Positions 35,807 through 45,025 of a stretch of 64,000 nt of DNA are shown here, piece after piece (position 1 is the stretch's first letter; every line of letters starts with the position of its first letter). The stretch is from Eubacteriales bacterium. GTDB lineage: Bacteria > Bacillota > Clostridia > Lachnospirales > Lachnospiraceae. The notes beneath the pieces are model-generated. The model worked only from the letters and a program-made list of their open reading frames with translations. It made no database searches and was not told the origin of the DNA. The position numbers and the translations under genes are program-made. The stretch is taken from NCBI GenBank assembly GCA_030524745.1, contig JAUNGC010000002.1, positions 83,207 through 147,206 on the forward strand, in the 5' to 3' direction.

Positions 35807-37141
35807 TCAGAAAATCACCGTGATTTGCGTATAGCTGTGCCCGTCGCTCTGGACGCTGATCCGGGCTTTGTGCGTCCGGGCAATAGAGGCTGCAATGGAA
35901 AGGCCCAGTCCATAGCCGCCGCTTTGCCGGCTGCGGGAATCGTCGCTTCTGTAAAATCGTTCAAATATATGCTTTTGATCCTCCGGCGCAATACCGCTTC
36001 CGGTATTGCGCACCGTGAGGATTTTTTTCTGGGTTTCAGATCTGGCGCGTTCGCTGTTTTTTCCCTTTGCATGCAGCCGGATGGTGACAACGCCGTTATG
36101 ATCGGAATATTTAAAGGCGTTATCCAGAAGGATGGTGACAAGCTGACGGATGGCCTGTTCATTGCCGCAGCCAAAAAGGTTCTCTTCAATCTGCATTTGG
36201 TAGTTTTTTTGCGTCTCAAAGGCGAGACTTTCAAAGGAAAGGGCTGCTGCGGAAACTGCACGGCTTAAGTTGATTTCCGAGAATTCCGGTTTCTTTTCGG
36301 AAGCGTCCAGCTTTGCCAGATCCAGCAGATCCCGGACCAACGCGTTCATGCGCCGGGTCTGTTCCAGGATGTGCGAGAGCCATCTGTTTTCTCCAATAGA
36401 TCCGGACAGGACTTCCGCATTCGCATTGATGATGGTCAGGGGCGTTTTCAGTTCATGGGAGGCGTCGGCGATAAACTGCTTTTGCTTTTCAAAGGCGTTT
36501 TGCACCGGCTTTATCATCCAGCCGGAAAGCCCGAATGCCGCCGCAAACAGAATCAGCATGCCGACCAGGCCCACAAACAGGCACAGATAAAACAGGCGGC
36601 TGGTCATGGAACGCTCCATGGAATAATCCAGAAAATATACCTGCCAGAACGTATCTCTGTCACGGATGAGATACAGGTATCCGGACTGTATAGTGCCCCG
36701 TTCTTTGGAAGCATCGGGATTTTTCTGCCACATTTTCTCGCCAAGCTGCAGGATGTCCTCTTCGGTCAGTTCGGATTGCATATTGTAGGATACGTCCAGA
36801 TAATTTCCTTCCTTATCGTAAGAAATATGGAAAACGCGGAATGCATCCAGATAATTGGCCGGCTGCTGCCGCCCCGGTTTTGATGTATGATCGGGACCGT
36901 CGGGCGCGTCATGGCCGGGAAGGCGGCCGGCGTCAGGGACGTCGCCGTTGGATGGCTGTGAGCCGGAGACGCCTGTCCTGTCTGGAATGGGCGTATCTGC
37001 GATTCTCTCCAGCATGTCATACCCCTGCTTCTGACTGGAAAGGGTCATATATAAGTTGATGGACAGCAGGATTGCCGCGAACAGCATGCCGATGCACAGC
37101 ATGGTGACGGCAAGAAATTTATAACGCAGTTTTTTTATCAT
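35807..37141 (-). CDS. Sensor histidine kinase
   Basis: A 444-residue membrane kinase. One membrane helix (about 10-32), an external sensor of about 150 residues with a Pro/Gly/Asp-rich part (50-95), a second helix (about 184-206), then the HisKA domain with His229 (FIADASHELKTPL) and a HATPase domain with N box LLDNAFKYSDHNG, G1 NTGSGIAPED and G2 GGYGLGLSIA. The start overlaps the response regulator stop (TAATG), which assures paired synthesis. The signal is unknown. The divergently placed MacAB-like operon is the likely target, as is usual for such arrangements. Confidence 0.93.
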   Translation of the reverse strand: MIKKLRYKFLAVTMLCIGMLFAAILLSINLYMTLSSQKQGYDMLERIADTPIPDRTGVSGSQPSNGDVPDAGRLPGHDAPDGPDHTSKPGRQQPANYLDAFRVFHISYDKEGNYLDVSYNMQSELTEEDILQLGEKMWQKNPDASKERGTIQSGYLYLIRDRDTFWQVYFLDYSMERSMTSRLFYLCLFVGLVGMLILFAAAFGLSGWMIKPVQNAFEKQKQFIADASHELKTPLTIINANAEVLSGSIGENRWLSHILEQTRRMNALVRDLLDLAKLDASEKKPEFSEINLSRAVSAAALSFESLAFETQKNYQMQIEENLFGCGNEQAIRQLVTILLDNAFKYSDHNGVVTIRLHAKGKNSERARSETQKKILTVRNTGSGIAPEDQKHIFERFYRSDDSRSRQSGGYGLGLSIAASIARTHKARISVQSDGHSYTQITVIF

Positions 37142-37827
37142 TACAGGCTGTCTCCTTTGGTTATTTCCAGGCTGTAGCCGACGCCCCGGCTCGTTTTGAT
37201 GGATACCCGGGTTCCCAGGGCGTGCAGCTTCTGGCGGAGAAAGGAAATATAGACTTCCACATTATTATAGTCCGTGTCGGTATCCAGTCCCCATATTTTT
37301 GTCAGCAGCAGTTCTTTGGGGAGAACCTGGCGGGGATTGCGCAGAAAAAGTTCCATCAGTTGATATTCTTTTTGCCCGAGACGGATCGCATTTTCGCCGC
37401 AGCAAAGTTCCATGGTGCTTTTTTGCAGGGACAGATCGTCACAGGACAGCGCGTTCTCCCTGTATTGTTGGCCCCGTCTGGACAGAGCCCGGACCCGCGC
37501 CAGAAGTTCTGCGGTGGAGAAGGGCTTGGGGAGGTAGTCGTCGCTTCCCGCGTCCAGTCCGGCGACAATGTCGTCCACTTCCGCTTTTGCGGTCAAAAGG
37601 ATGACCGGCGTAAAGATCTTTTCCTGCCGGATCTGCCGCAGAATGGAAAGCCCGTCCATGCCGGGCAGCATGATGTCCAGCAGGATCAGGTCGTAGATTT
37701 GGGTGCGGATGTATTCCAGCGCTTCCGCGCCGTTTGCGACCGCATCGGCCAGATAGCCGTTTTGTTTTAATATTTCAGTCAGCGCTTCTGCAAGCGCAGT
37801 TTCATCTTCCACAATCAAAAGGCGCAT
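37141..37827 (-). CDS. OmpR-family response regulator
   Basis: A 228-residue regulator: receiver domain with phospho-acceptor Asp51 (YDLILLDIMLPGMDG), acidic pair EDE at 7-9 and Lys of LLTAKAEVDD; then a winged-helix DNA-binding domain (ELCCGENAIRLGQKEYQLMELFLRNPRQVLPKELLL). It precedes the kinase gene on the minus strand. GGGACCC lies upstream of the ATG. A long hairpin element separates it from the divergent efflux operon. Confidence 0.95.
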   Translation of the reverse strand: MRLLIVEDETALAEALTEILKQNGYLADAVANGAEALEYIRTQIYDLILLDIMLPGMDGLSILRQIRQEKIFTPVILLTAKAEVDDIVAGLDAGSDDYLPKPFSTAELLARVRALSRRGQQYRENALSCDDLSLQKSTMELCCGENAIRLGQKEYQLMELFLRNPRQVLPKELLLTKIWGLDTDTDYNNVEVYISFLRQKLHALGTRVSIKTSRGVGYSLEITKGDSL

Positions 37828-37859
37828 GTTGGGTCCCCTTTCTTTTCTTCTCTTATATC

Positions 37860-37888
37860 AGTATAACATAATACGCCCGGATTCTTAA
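37860..37888 (-). promoter_or_regulatory. Promoter of the two-component system
   Basis: On the minus strand TTAAGA (37888-37883), 17 bp, TATACT (37865-37860). It ends 9 bp short of the hairpin element. Confidence 0.5.
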
Positions 37889-37896
37889 ATGAAGAT

Positions 37897-38331
37897 TGAA
37901 AATTCGCGGTCCGCCGGTCGGCTGGCCGCGGCCGTCTGTGGGACCTTCTTTGGCATGCCGTCCCGTCCCGGCCTTCTCCGGCCCGCTTTGGCAGGGCTCC
38001 CCGGCCGGCCCGCGCAGGCATTTTTGCCATTCCGATATCCAAAACGGGAAATTCCGTCCAAAGCTCCGTCCCGTTCAAAAATGCCGCCCGACACACAAAC
38101 TCACCGCGAATCAGGGATTCGCGGCTCAGACAATGCGTGTCGGGCGACAGGAACGTTCCGGAACTTTGGGGAATTTCTCCGTTTTGGATATAAGTCATGG
38201 CAGAAAATGCCTGCGCGGGCCGGCCGGAGATCCCTGACAAAGCGGGCCGGAGAAGGCCGGAACGGGACTGCGTACCGAAAACGCCCAAAGACGGTCTCAG
38301 CCAGCCGGCCGGGGTCGTGAATTTTCTGTGA
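37897..38331 (+). repeat. Long hairpin element, copy 1 (435 bp)
   Basis: An imperfect palindrome with its centre at 38114. The arms are about 215 bp each and pair along nearly their whole length. The apex is a perfect 9 bp stem, CCGCGAATC (38104-38112) with GATTCGCGG (38116-38124), and the strongest stem contains CCGGCCGGCCCGCGCAGGC. The paired arms are interrupted at set places. GCCATTCCGATATCC on the left faces the strand that reads GCCATGACTTATATCC on the right arm's complement. Nearer the apex, ACAAACTC faces CATTGTCTGAG. Copy 2 at 45785 keeps the same unpaired strands. It occupies most of the gap between divergent operons. Apparent reading frames on both strands come from the palindrome. 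Confidence 0.85.
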
Positions 38332-38350
38332 AAAGAAGAATTTTCAAGGT

Positions 38351-38374
38351 TGGTTTAAGAAATGGTTCGTAAAA
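38351..38374 (+). promoter_or_regulatory. Direct repeat upstream of the efflux operon
   Basis: TGGTTTAAGAAA (38351-38362) followed directly by TGGTTCGTAAAA (38363-38374). Tandem half-sites about one helical turn apart suit an OmpR-type regulator such as the one encoded at 37141-37827. A leader hairpin CGGACG (38411-38416) with CGTCCG (38423-38428) follows. No convincing -35/-10 pair was found in 38375-38450. Confidence 0.4.
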
Positions 38375-38466
38375 TGTCAGAGTCAGTACAGAGAAACATG
38401 ACACCCGATTCGGACGTGTTGCCGTCCGGATGGTGAGAACTTGAAAGAGCGGACAGGAGGATTGGG

Positions 38467-40434
38467 ATGAAGGGAAAAAAGGCATGGATCATCGCAGGAA
38501 TTGCAGTTGTGATATGCGCGGCGGGAGGATTGGGATTCTTGCTGTTGAGGCAGAAAGACAATGCGCCGGATGAGCCTGCTTTACCGGAAGGAATGACGGT
38601 ATCGGAGAACGTCGTGTCTGCGGCCGGACTGACGAGCGTGGGCATGATGGAAGAGGTCTGTGAACTGGGCTTTTTAGAGAATGGTCTTTATGTGGAAGAA
38701 ACTTATCTGAATATGGGAGATGAGGTGGAAGCCCATACGCCGGTCTTTAAAGTTTCGGAGGAAAGTCTGGAAAACGCGCGCAGGGAGTTGGAAAAAAGCG
38801 TACAGGAAACGGCGCTGAACCGGCGGCAGGGGGAAATTACTTATCAGACCGGTCTGGTGGAAGCGCAGAAAGAAAAGGATCTGGCGGCGGTGGAAGCGCA
38901 ATATGCGCAGGCTGTTTACGATAGTGCGGTAAAAACCGCGCAGGAAAAGGTGGATGAGAGCCAGGAGGCGGTGGACAGCGCGCAGGAAAAGGTGGATGAA
39001 TACACGGCGTCCATAGAATCGGATTATTATTATACCTATTATGAAGTGGAAGAACTGGAAGCGACGTGGAAGGACAACGCCGCATTTCTGATGGAACTGT
39101 ACAATAACTGGAATGTGGCCGCGTTGGAAGATATTTACGGCGGATCGGGCGGTAAAAACGGGATCGGATATGTGACAAATCAGGTCACGGGGACTGCATC
39201 CGGCAGCGCGTCAGGCGTTTCTTCGGGCGGCAGCGCAGCAGATATTTCGGGGCAGGCGGCAAGTGTGGCAGGCGGCCAGGAAGTTTCGGACGGCGTTTTT
39301 TTTGCCGTGGAGCAGGCGGTTGGAAGTACGGAGGAAAATGCTGACAAAGATACGGGAAATGCGGTCGGCGCGGCGGAAGGCGGAACCGGAGATACGGAAA
39401 CGGGTGTCGGCGTCGAAGAAGGCGGAACCGGAGATACAAAAGAGGATGTCAGCGCGGCGGATGACGGAAGCGGCGACGGGAAAAATGAGGGTGCAGGCGA
39501 AAAGGAACTGCCGGATATGGCGGGCATGCAACCGGGTGGCGGTGGCGGCAGCATTTCCGGCAATGACATAGATAGGATGGGGCAAAGTAGCGTTAATATC
39601 AGCGACGATGAGATCCGGTACAATATCTATCTGGCGATGGTGGAAGAGACGGAAGAAAGCGAAGACGCATATGAAGCCGCGCTGGAAAAATACGAGGAGG
39701 CAAAAGAAAAGGCGGCTGCCGGGATCGCGGAGGCAAAAAGCGAACTGGCGGTATTGCAGGCGAAGCTGAAGGAACAGCAGAGCGCCTATGAAGAAGCCGT
39801 GATTTCTGCAAAGCTGACCTATGATCTGGCCGTTTCGGATAACGAGACGGCGGAAATGGTCTATGAAACGACTGTAAAGCAATTGGAAGAGGACTATGAT
39901 GCGCTGGTGGAGGAAGAGGAAACCGCGGCACAAAATCTGGAACTGTTTGAAGAAACCGTGGGGGACGGCATTTTTTATACCGGTTCCGGCGGCACGGTGA
40001 TGATGACGGCTGTGCGGGCGAATTCCTGGATTACGGAAGATACGATGGTGATGGCCTACAGCAATCCTGAGACGGTGACCGTTGCGGCCAGTGTGGATCA
40101 GGCGGATATCGCTTCCATAGAGATCGGCGGGCAGGCCTGTATTGTGATCAGCGGGTACGGAACTTATACGGGAAAAGTGACCTCCCTGAACCCCGTCTCG
40201 GCCTCAGGAGGATCTTCCGGCGTTACTTATACGGTAAATGTGCTTTTGGAAGGCGACGTTTCGGAACTGGAAGCCAATCTGACCGCCTATGTTTATTTCG
40301 GTTTGACGGAGGAAGAAAAGGAAATGATGAGCGGCTCGTCAGGGAAGGGCGGACAGATGGAGATGGACGGCGGGCCCATGGACGGTGACGGCGGCCCTGA
40401 TATGCCGGGCGGCAGGCAGGGAGGCATGGAATGA
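38467..40434 (+). CDS. HlyD/MacA-like adaptor with long Gly/Ser/Glu insert
   Basis: A 655-residue membrane-anchored adaptor of the HlyD/RND periplasmic-adaptor type. Signal-anchor helix (about 5-27), split lipoyl-like domain (EETYLNMGDEVEAHTPVFKV), coiled-coil hairpin (about 98-185 and 390-490), and beta-barrel with membrane-proximal domain (about 510-630). Between the coiled-coil halves lies a 150-residue low-complexity stretch (about 225-378) rich in Gly, Ser, Glu and Asp. The C-terminus is Gly/Met/Asp-rich. AGGAGG precedes the ATG. First gene of the operon; overlaps the next by 4 bp. Confidence 0.82.
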   Translation: MKGKKAWIIAGIAVVICAAGGLGFLLLRQKDNAPDEPALPEGMTVSENVVSAAGLTSVGMMEEVCELGFLENGLYVEETYLNMGDEVEAHTPVFKVSEESLENARRELEKSVQETALNRRQGEITYQTGLVEAQKEKDLAAVEAQYAQAVYDSAVKTAQEKVDESQEAVDSAQEKVDEYTASIESDYYYTYYEVEELEATWKDNAAFLMELYNNWNVAALEDIYGGSGGKNGIGYVTNQVTGTASGSASGVSSGGSAADISGQAASVAGGQEVSDGVFFAVEQAVGSTEENADKDTGNAVGAAEGGTGDTETGVGVEEGGTGDTKEDVSAADDGSGDGKNEGAGEKELPDMAGMQPGGGGGSISGNDIDRMGQSSVNISDDEIRYNIYLAMVEETEESEDAYEAALEKYEEAKEKAAAGIAEAKSELAVLQAKLKEQQSAYEEAVISAKLTYDLAVSDNETAEMVYETTVKQLEEDYDALVEEEETAAQNLELFEETVGDGIFYTGSGGTVMMTAVRANSWITEDTMVMAYSNPETVTVAASVDQADIASIEIGGQACIVISGYGTYTGKVTSLNPVSASGGSSGVTYTVNVLLEGDVSELEANLTAYVYFGLTEEEKEMMSGSSGKGGQMEMDGGPMDGDGGPDMPGGRQGGME

Positions 40435-42035
40435 ATAGGATGAAATTGTCAAAAAAGCTGAAAATCCGGCTGGCCGCGGCAGGCGTCGCATTGCTGCTTC
40501 TGATCGCGGCGGCTGTCTATACGGTTTTTATTCTGCCGGGAAGAAATGAGCAGACTTATGTTTATAAAGAGGAGACAGTCAGCCGGGGCGACGTGATACA
40601 GGGCGTGATGGAAAGCGGCAGCATTGCACTGTCGGAGACTTCGGTCGCTTATGACGTGGATGTGAACGTGGACGACGATGAGGATGAGGACGACGATGAT
40701 GATGACGATGAAGACGAAGCGGCGATTCATTATCTGGAAATCGGAGAAGTCTATGTGGTGAGCGGACAGCGCATCAGCGAGGGAGATCCGTTATTCTCCA
40801 TTACAGAAAAAAGCAGAAGTGCGGTGATAAAGAAACTGCAGTCCAATCTGACGGAAAAAGAAATCGCCCTGACGAGCGCCAAGGCGCAGTATAATTCGCA
40901 GGCGCTGGAAGCGAAGAGTACCTATGACAACAGCATGCTTTCCTATAACAGCGCGTCGGCCATGCTGGAAGCGGCCACGACGCAGTTGGAAGAGGAAATC
41001 AACGGCTTATCCGCGCAGACGGATGTGCTGGAACTGGAAATCAATCAATGTCTGGAAAAGCTGACGGATGAGGATTTCCTGGATTCTCTGAATGAGGCAA
41101 AACAGGCATACGAAAAGGCAAAGGGCGTATATGAAGAGACGGATGTTCATTCTGTCGCTGCCTATACGGCAAATTATCAGAGTTATGTGACCGCAGAACA
41201 GCAATATGAAAGCCTGCTTTCGCAGAAGGAAGAATGGGAAGAAACAATCGCGCAGAATCAGGAAACCATTCTTGCCAATCAGGAGGAAATGGAAAAGGCG
41301 CAGTCCATTCTGGAGGCAAAAGAGACGGATGCAAGGAACACCTATGAACTGAGCGTAGGGGCCGGAGAACTGGCGGAGGATATTTATTCTTATACGGTGC
41401 AGGCCCTGCAGGATACGGTGGACGCCGCGCAGGAGGAATGCGCGCAGGCGCAGGAAACGCTGGAAGCGTTGGAAGCTTTTGTGGGAGAGGACGGAATTGT
41501 CTATGCGGACGGAGAAGGGCTTGTGACCGCCGTCTATTATGAAGCGGGGGATGAACTGGCCGCGACAGGTCCTCTGTTGTCTTATGTAAAAGAGAGCGAT
41601 TATACTGTTTCCATCGACGTGTCGGAAGAAGATATTGCCGGTATTTCCATAGGCGACAGCGTGCAGATTGCCTTTGACGCCTATCCGGAAGAGGCGTATA
41701 CGGGAACGGTCATTTCCATCACGACGACCAAAACCTCCGATTATGCCAAAACCGTGAGTTATCCGGTGGAAATTCAGATAGAAGGGGATACCCAAAAACT
41801 CTATGGCGGCATGACGGCGGGCATTACATTTGTGACGGATTCGGTTACGGATGTGCTGTATGTGTCCAGAAAGGCGATCGTAAAGCAGGACGGAAAAACC
41901 TGGGTATATACAGGCGACGGAGAGGAAAAGGAACTGACGGAAGTGGTCACCGGATTTGAAAACAGCACGGTAGTGGAAATTAAGGAAGGACTGTCGGAAG
42001 GCGACGTCATTTATATCAGAAGCAACGCAGGGTAA
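40431..42035 (+). CDS. HlyD/MacA-like adaptor with poly-Asp segment
   Basis: A 534-residue second adaptor. Signal-anchor helix (about 13-35), lipoyl-like start (VSRGDVIQGVMESGSIAL), then an extremely acidic stretch at residues 80-96 (17 residues, all Asp or Glu except the last Ala). A long coiled coil (about 125-340) follows, then the second lipoyl half (DGEGLVTAVYYEAGDELAATG) and the barrel domain (SIDVSEEDIAGISIGDSVQIAF). The acidic stretch may bind calcium or other cations outside the cell. Coupled by ATGA to the first adaptor. Confidence 0.85.
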   Translation: MNRMKLSKKLKIRLAAAGVALLLLIAAAVYTVFILPGRNEQTYVYKEETVSRGDVIQGVMESGSIALSETSVAYDVDVNVDDDEDEDDDDDDDEDEAAIHYLEIGEVYVVSGQRISEGDPLFSITEKSRSAVIKKLQSNLTEKEIALTSAKAQYNSQALEAKSTYDNSMLSYNSASAMLEAATTQLEEEINGLSAQTDVLELEINQCLEKLTDEDFLDSLNEAKQAYEKAKGVYEETDVHSVAAYTANYQSYVTAEQQYESLLSQKEEWEETIAQNQETILANQEEMEKAQSILEAKETDARNTYELSVGAGELAEDIYSYTVQALQDTVDAAQEECAQAQETLEALEAFVGEDGIVYADGEGLVTAVYYEAGDELAATGPLLSYVKESDYTVSIDVSEEDIAGISIGDSVQIAFDAYPEEAYTGTVISITTTKTSDYAKTVSYPVEIQIEGDTQKLYGGMTAGITFVTDSVTDVLYVSRKAIVKQDGKTWVYTGDGEEKELTEVVTGFENSTVVEIKEGLSEGDVIYIRSNAG

Positions 42036-42056
42036 GCGCGTGCGGCGGGAGGATGA

Positions 42057-43586
42057 ATGAATATGGAAAAAAAGAGCCGAAAGGATCCGGGGAAAAAGGT
42101 TCCGAACGGTATTTTGAAGAAGCGCAGATTCTGGATTTTATCGGCGGCTGTGGCGCTCGTTTTGGCGTTGACAGCCGGTACGGTCTTTTTCCTTCTGACC
42201 GGAAAAAATCAGGAAAAGCAGCAGGAAGCGGCTATCGCCCGGAACGACCGGCAATCGGTTTCGGATACGGTGACGGAGGAAGGAAGCGTATCGGTGGGAA
42301 CGGTCAGTCAGACTTTTGAACTGGATCTTTCCGAATATACGGGACAAAGCGACTTTTCCTGGAACAGCATTGGCAGCATGGCGGCGGGACCTGGCATGAT
42401 GGAGGGCGGCGGACAGAGCGGCATACAGAGTCTGGTGGTTACGACATCTTCTGGCAACCGGCAGTTGACGGTGGAAGAGGTTTATGTGAAAGTGGGAGAA
42501 GAGGTAAAAGCGGGCGATCCGATCCTGAAGGTGACCGCCGATACCCTTTCTGAGATCCGGCAGGGATTTGCGGAGGACGTCACGGATGCAAAGGAAGTTT
42601 ATGACCAGATGGTGACGCAGCAGATGCAGACCCAAAAGGAAGCGTCTGTACAGCTTCAGGAAAATGAACTATATGGTTCTTATGCGGATACGGAATACAA
42701 TCTGGCTGTGGCCAAACTGGAAGAAGCGGTGGAAGAATTGCAGGAATCCCTGCAAAATGCGCAGGAAATGATGGAAAAAGATCAGGAAGACCTTGCCGGA
42801 TTGCAGGAGACGCTTGAGGAACAGCAGGCCGTTTTGGAGAACGCAGTGTATACGGTGGAGAACGAAGACCGCAGCAGTAATGCCTATGGCTGGCTGCTTG
42901 CGGTGAATGCAAAGGTGGATGAAGAAACCATTATAGAAAGTCTGGAAACACAGATCGAAAGCCTTGAAGAGAGCATCGCATTGCAGGAAGAAGAAATCGA
43001 ATCTTTGAGCATGCAGCTTACGAATGCGCAGAAGGAACTGGAAAGCGGGAAAATCGAGGCGGAAAGCGCAAGACAGATCCGGATTATCAACGGAAACAGC
43101 GCGCAGGAAATTTACGACGTTACGACGCAGCTTGCGGACTTTGAAGCACAAAATGCGAAGGAAGATTATGACGAGGCGGCTGCGAAGCTGGAGGAACTGG
43201 ATACTTATATTGTGGATCAGGTGATTTGTGCGGCGCAGGACGGCGTGATCACCGCCGTCAGCGTGAGCGCAGGGGACGCGCTGCAGGAAGGTACGGAATT
43301 GATCGCCTTGAACAGTTATGACGACGTTACCATTACGCTGACGCTGGATGAAGACGAGATGGATATGGCGGGGCTGGGCAGCAAGGCAGAGGTGGTATTC
43401 TCCGCTTTCCCGGATGAAGTGTTTACGGGAGAAGTGACCGAAATCGGCGACGCGCAGATCGACAGCAATACGAATATGACGACCTATGAGGTCGTAGTCA
43501 GCATTCTGGAAAACGGTTCCAGACTCTATGAGGGAATGACCGCGGAGGTGACCTTTACCAGACAACAGAAGGGAGAACCCGAATGA
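42057..43586 (+). CDS. HlyD/MacA-like adaptor, third
   Basis: A 509-residue third adaptor. Positively charged N-terminus, signal-anchor helix (about 26-48), a short Gly/Met-rich segment (MAAGPGMMEGGGQSG, about 102-116), lipoyl half (VEEVYVKVGEEVKAGDPILKV), long coiled coil (about 175-375) and the C-terminal lipoyl/barrel part (AQDGVITAVSVSAGDALQEG, then MAGLGSKAEVVFSAFPDEVFTGEV). ATG 42057 follows GGGAGG by 4 bases; ATG 42063 is a second option. Overlaps the permease gene by 4 bp. Confidence 0.85.
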   Translation: MNMEKKSRKDPGKKVPNGILKKRRFWILSAAVALVLALTAGTVFFLLTGKNQEKQQEAAIARNDRQSVSDTVTEEGSVSVGTVSQTFELDLSEYTGQSDFSWNSIGSMAAGPGMMEGGGQSGIQSLVVTTSSGNRQLTVEEVYVKVGEEVKAGDPILKVTADTLSEIRQGFAEDVTDAKEVYDQMVTQQMQTQKEASVQLQENELYGSYADTEYNLAVAKLEEAVEELQESLQNAQEMMEKDQEDLAGLQETLEEQQAVLENAVYTVENEDRSSNAYGWLLAVNAKVDEETIIESLETQIESLEESIALQEEEIESLSMQLTNAQKELESGKIEAESARQIRIINGNSAQEIYDVTTQLADFEAQNAKEDYDEAAAKLEELDTYIVDQVICAAQDGVITAVSVSAGDALQEGTELIALNSYDDVTITLTLDEDEMDMAGLGSKAEVVFSAFPDEVFTGEVTEIGDAQIDSNTNMTTYEVVVSILENGSRLYEGMTAEVTFTRQQKGEPE

Positions 43587-44971
43587 AACTGACGGAAATT
43601 TTAAAACTGGTCGGGCTAAACCTTTCGCAGAACAAATCCAAAGTAATCCTCACCTCAACGGGGATTCTGGTCGGCTCTGCCACCATTATGCTGGTTATCG
43701 CAATCGGAACGGGCGGAAAACTGGAGGTCGCGGAACAGTTTAAAAACCTGAATGCCGGCGCCATTGATATTTCCTATGAATATCAGGAAACGGGCCGCTC
43801 GTTTGGCGGCGGGCGTGGCGGCGGCATGGAGCAGGGCGGCGCTATGGATGGCGGCAGCATGGGCGGCAACGCTATAGGAGGCGGTATGTCCAGAGGTAAC
43901 ATGCCCGGTGGCGGCGGTATGCCGGATATGGGCGGCGGAGGAATGCCTGACGGACAGGATATGACCGGAGGGTTCGGCGCCGCGCAGAATACGGAAAAAA
44001 TCATCCTGTCCACGGAAGAGGCGGACGCTCTGCTGGAAGGCGTGGAAGGACTCAGCGATGCGACGATCAGCTACACCACGAAATCGGATGTGGAAGGCGG
44101 CGATCTGGAAGAAGCCGTTTCCTATACGATTGCGGGGGTGAAGGAAAACTATGCGCAGATGAGCAATCTCACGCTGGCGATCGGCGATTTCATCACGGAA
44201 GAGAACGATACCTATAAGGAAAAAACGTGCGTGCTGGGCTACAGCGTGGCAAAAGAAATTTTCGGAAGCGCGCTGGACGCCTATGACGAATCCGTTTATA
44301 TTGATAACCGTCCCTATGTGGTCAACGGCGTTTTTGCGGAGGTTGGCACCGTGGCGTCCGGCATCAGCCCGGATGAGGCGATTTTCATTCCCTATGAGAC
44401 CGGAATCAAATATCTGACGGGAAAAAATAACGTCAGTCCTACCATCACGCTGATCGCAGAAAACGTAAATGAAGTGGAGACGGCCAAAGAACAGGCGCAG
44501 ACGGTGCTGGCGCAGATTTATCCGAACGCGTCGTTTACGGTTACGGATGCCGGCAGCAAGATGGAAGCGGCCTCCAGGTCCAACGAAACGCTGACCATGC
44601 TGCTGGCGGCCATGGCGGTGATCGTCTTTATTGTAGGCGGTATCGGCATCATGAACGTGCTGTTTGTATCGGTCAGGGAACGGACCAATGAGATCGGAAT
44701 TTTAAAGGCGATCGGCTGCAGCCAGAAGGATATTCTGCTGGAATTTTTGCTGGAAGCCGCCTGTATCAGCCTGATCGGCGCAATTCTGGGCGTTCTTTTG
44801 TCCCTTGCAGTCACGCCGGTCATTGAGCAGCTTTCCGTGCGGGTGGAACTTTCCGTCTGGGGCGGTATGCTGTCCCTGGTGTTCGGCTGCGTGACGGGAA
44901 CTGTGTTCGGTTTTTATCCCGCCTGGAAAGCGTCGAAGCTTGTGCCGGTAGCGGCCTTGAATCATGAATAG
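43583..44971 (+). CDS. MacB-like ABC permease with Gly/Met-rich insert
   Basis: A 462-residue MacB/FtsX-type permease. First membrane helix (about 21-43), external MacB domain, then three C-terminal helices of the FtsX domain (about 335-360, 385-410, 430-450) with the motif VSVRERTNEIGILKAIGCSQKDI. Early in the external domain is a 58-residue insert (about 74-131) that is over half Gly and has about ten Met, with GGM and GMPD repeats. Typical MacB proteins lack it. It pairs with the separate ATPase encoded 54 bp downstream. Confidence 0.9.
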   Translation: MKLTEILKLVGLNLSQNKSKVILTSTGILVGSATIMLVIAIGTGGKLEVAEQFKNLNAGAIDISYEYQETGRSFGGGRGGGMEQGGAMDGGSMGGNAIGGGMSRGNMPGGGGMPDMGGGGMPDGQDMTGGFGAAQNTEKIILSTEEADALLEGVEGLSDATISYTTKSDVEGGDLEEAVSYTIAGVKENYAQMSNLTLAIGDFITEENDTYKEKTCVLGYSVAKEIFGSALDAYDESVYIDNRPYVVNGVFAEVGTVASGISPDEAIFIPYETGIKYLTGKNNVSPTITLIAENVNEVETAKEQAQTVLAQIYPNASFTVTDAGSKMEAASRSNETLTMLLAAMAVIVFIVGGIGIMNVLFVSVRERTNEIGILKAIGCSQKDILLEFLLEAACISLIGAILGVLLSLAVTPVIEQLSVRVELSVWGGMLSLVFGCVTGTVFGFYPAWKASKLVPVAALNHE

Positions 44972-45025
44972 GACGAACAGGAAAAAAGTTTGCGGCATCA
45001 AAAAGATGGCCGGACAGGAGCGATT

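Noticed and set aside
37815-38320. Reading frames of 110-157 codons on both strands through hairpin element copy 1, and similar ones at 45773-46231
   Set aside because: They mirror each other because the DNA is palindromic, they have no ribosome sites, and they cross stems and loops without any protein pattern.
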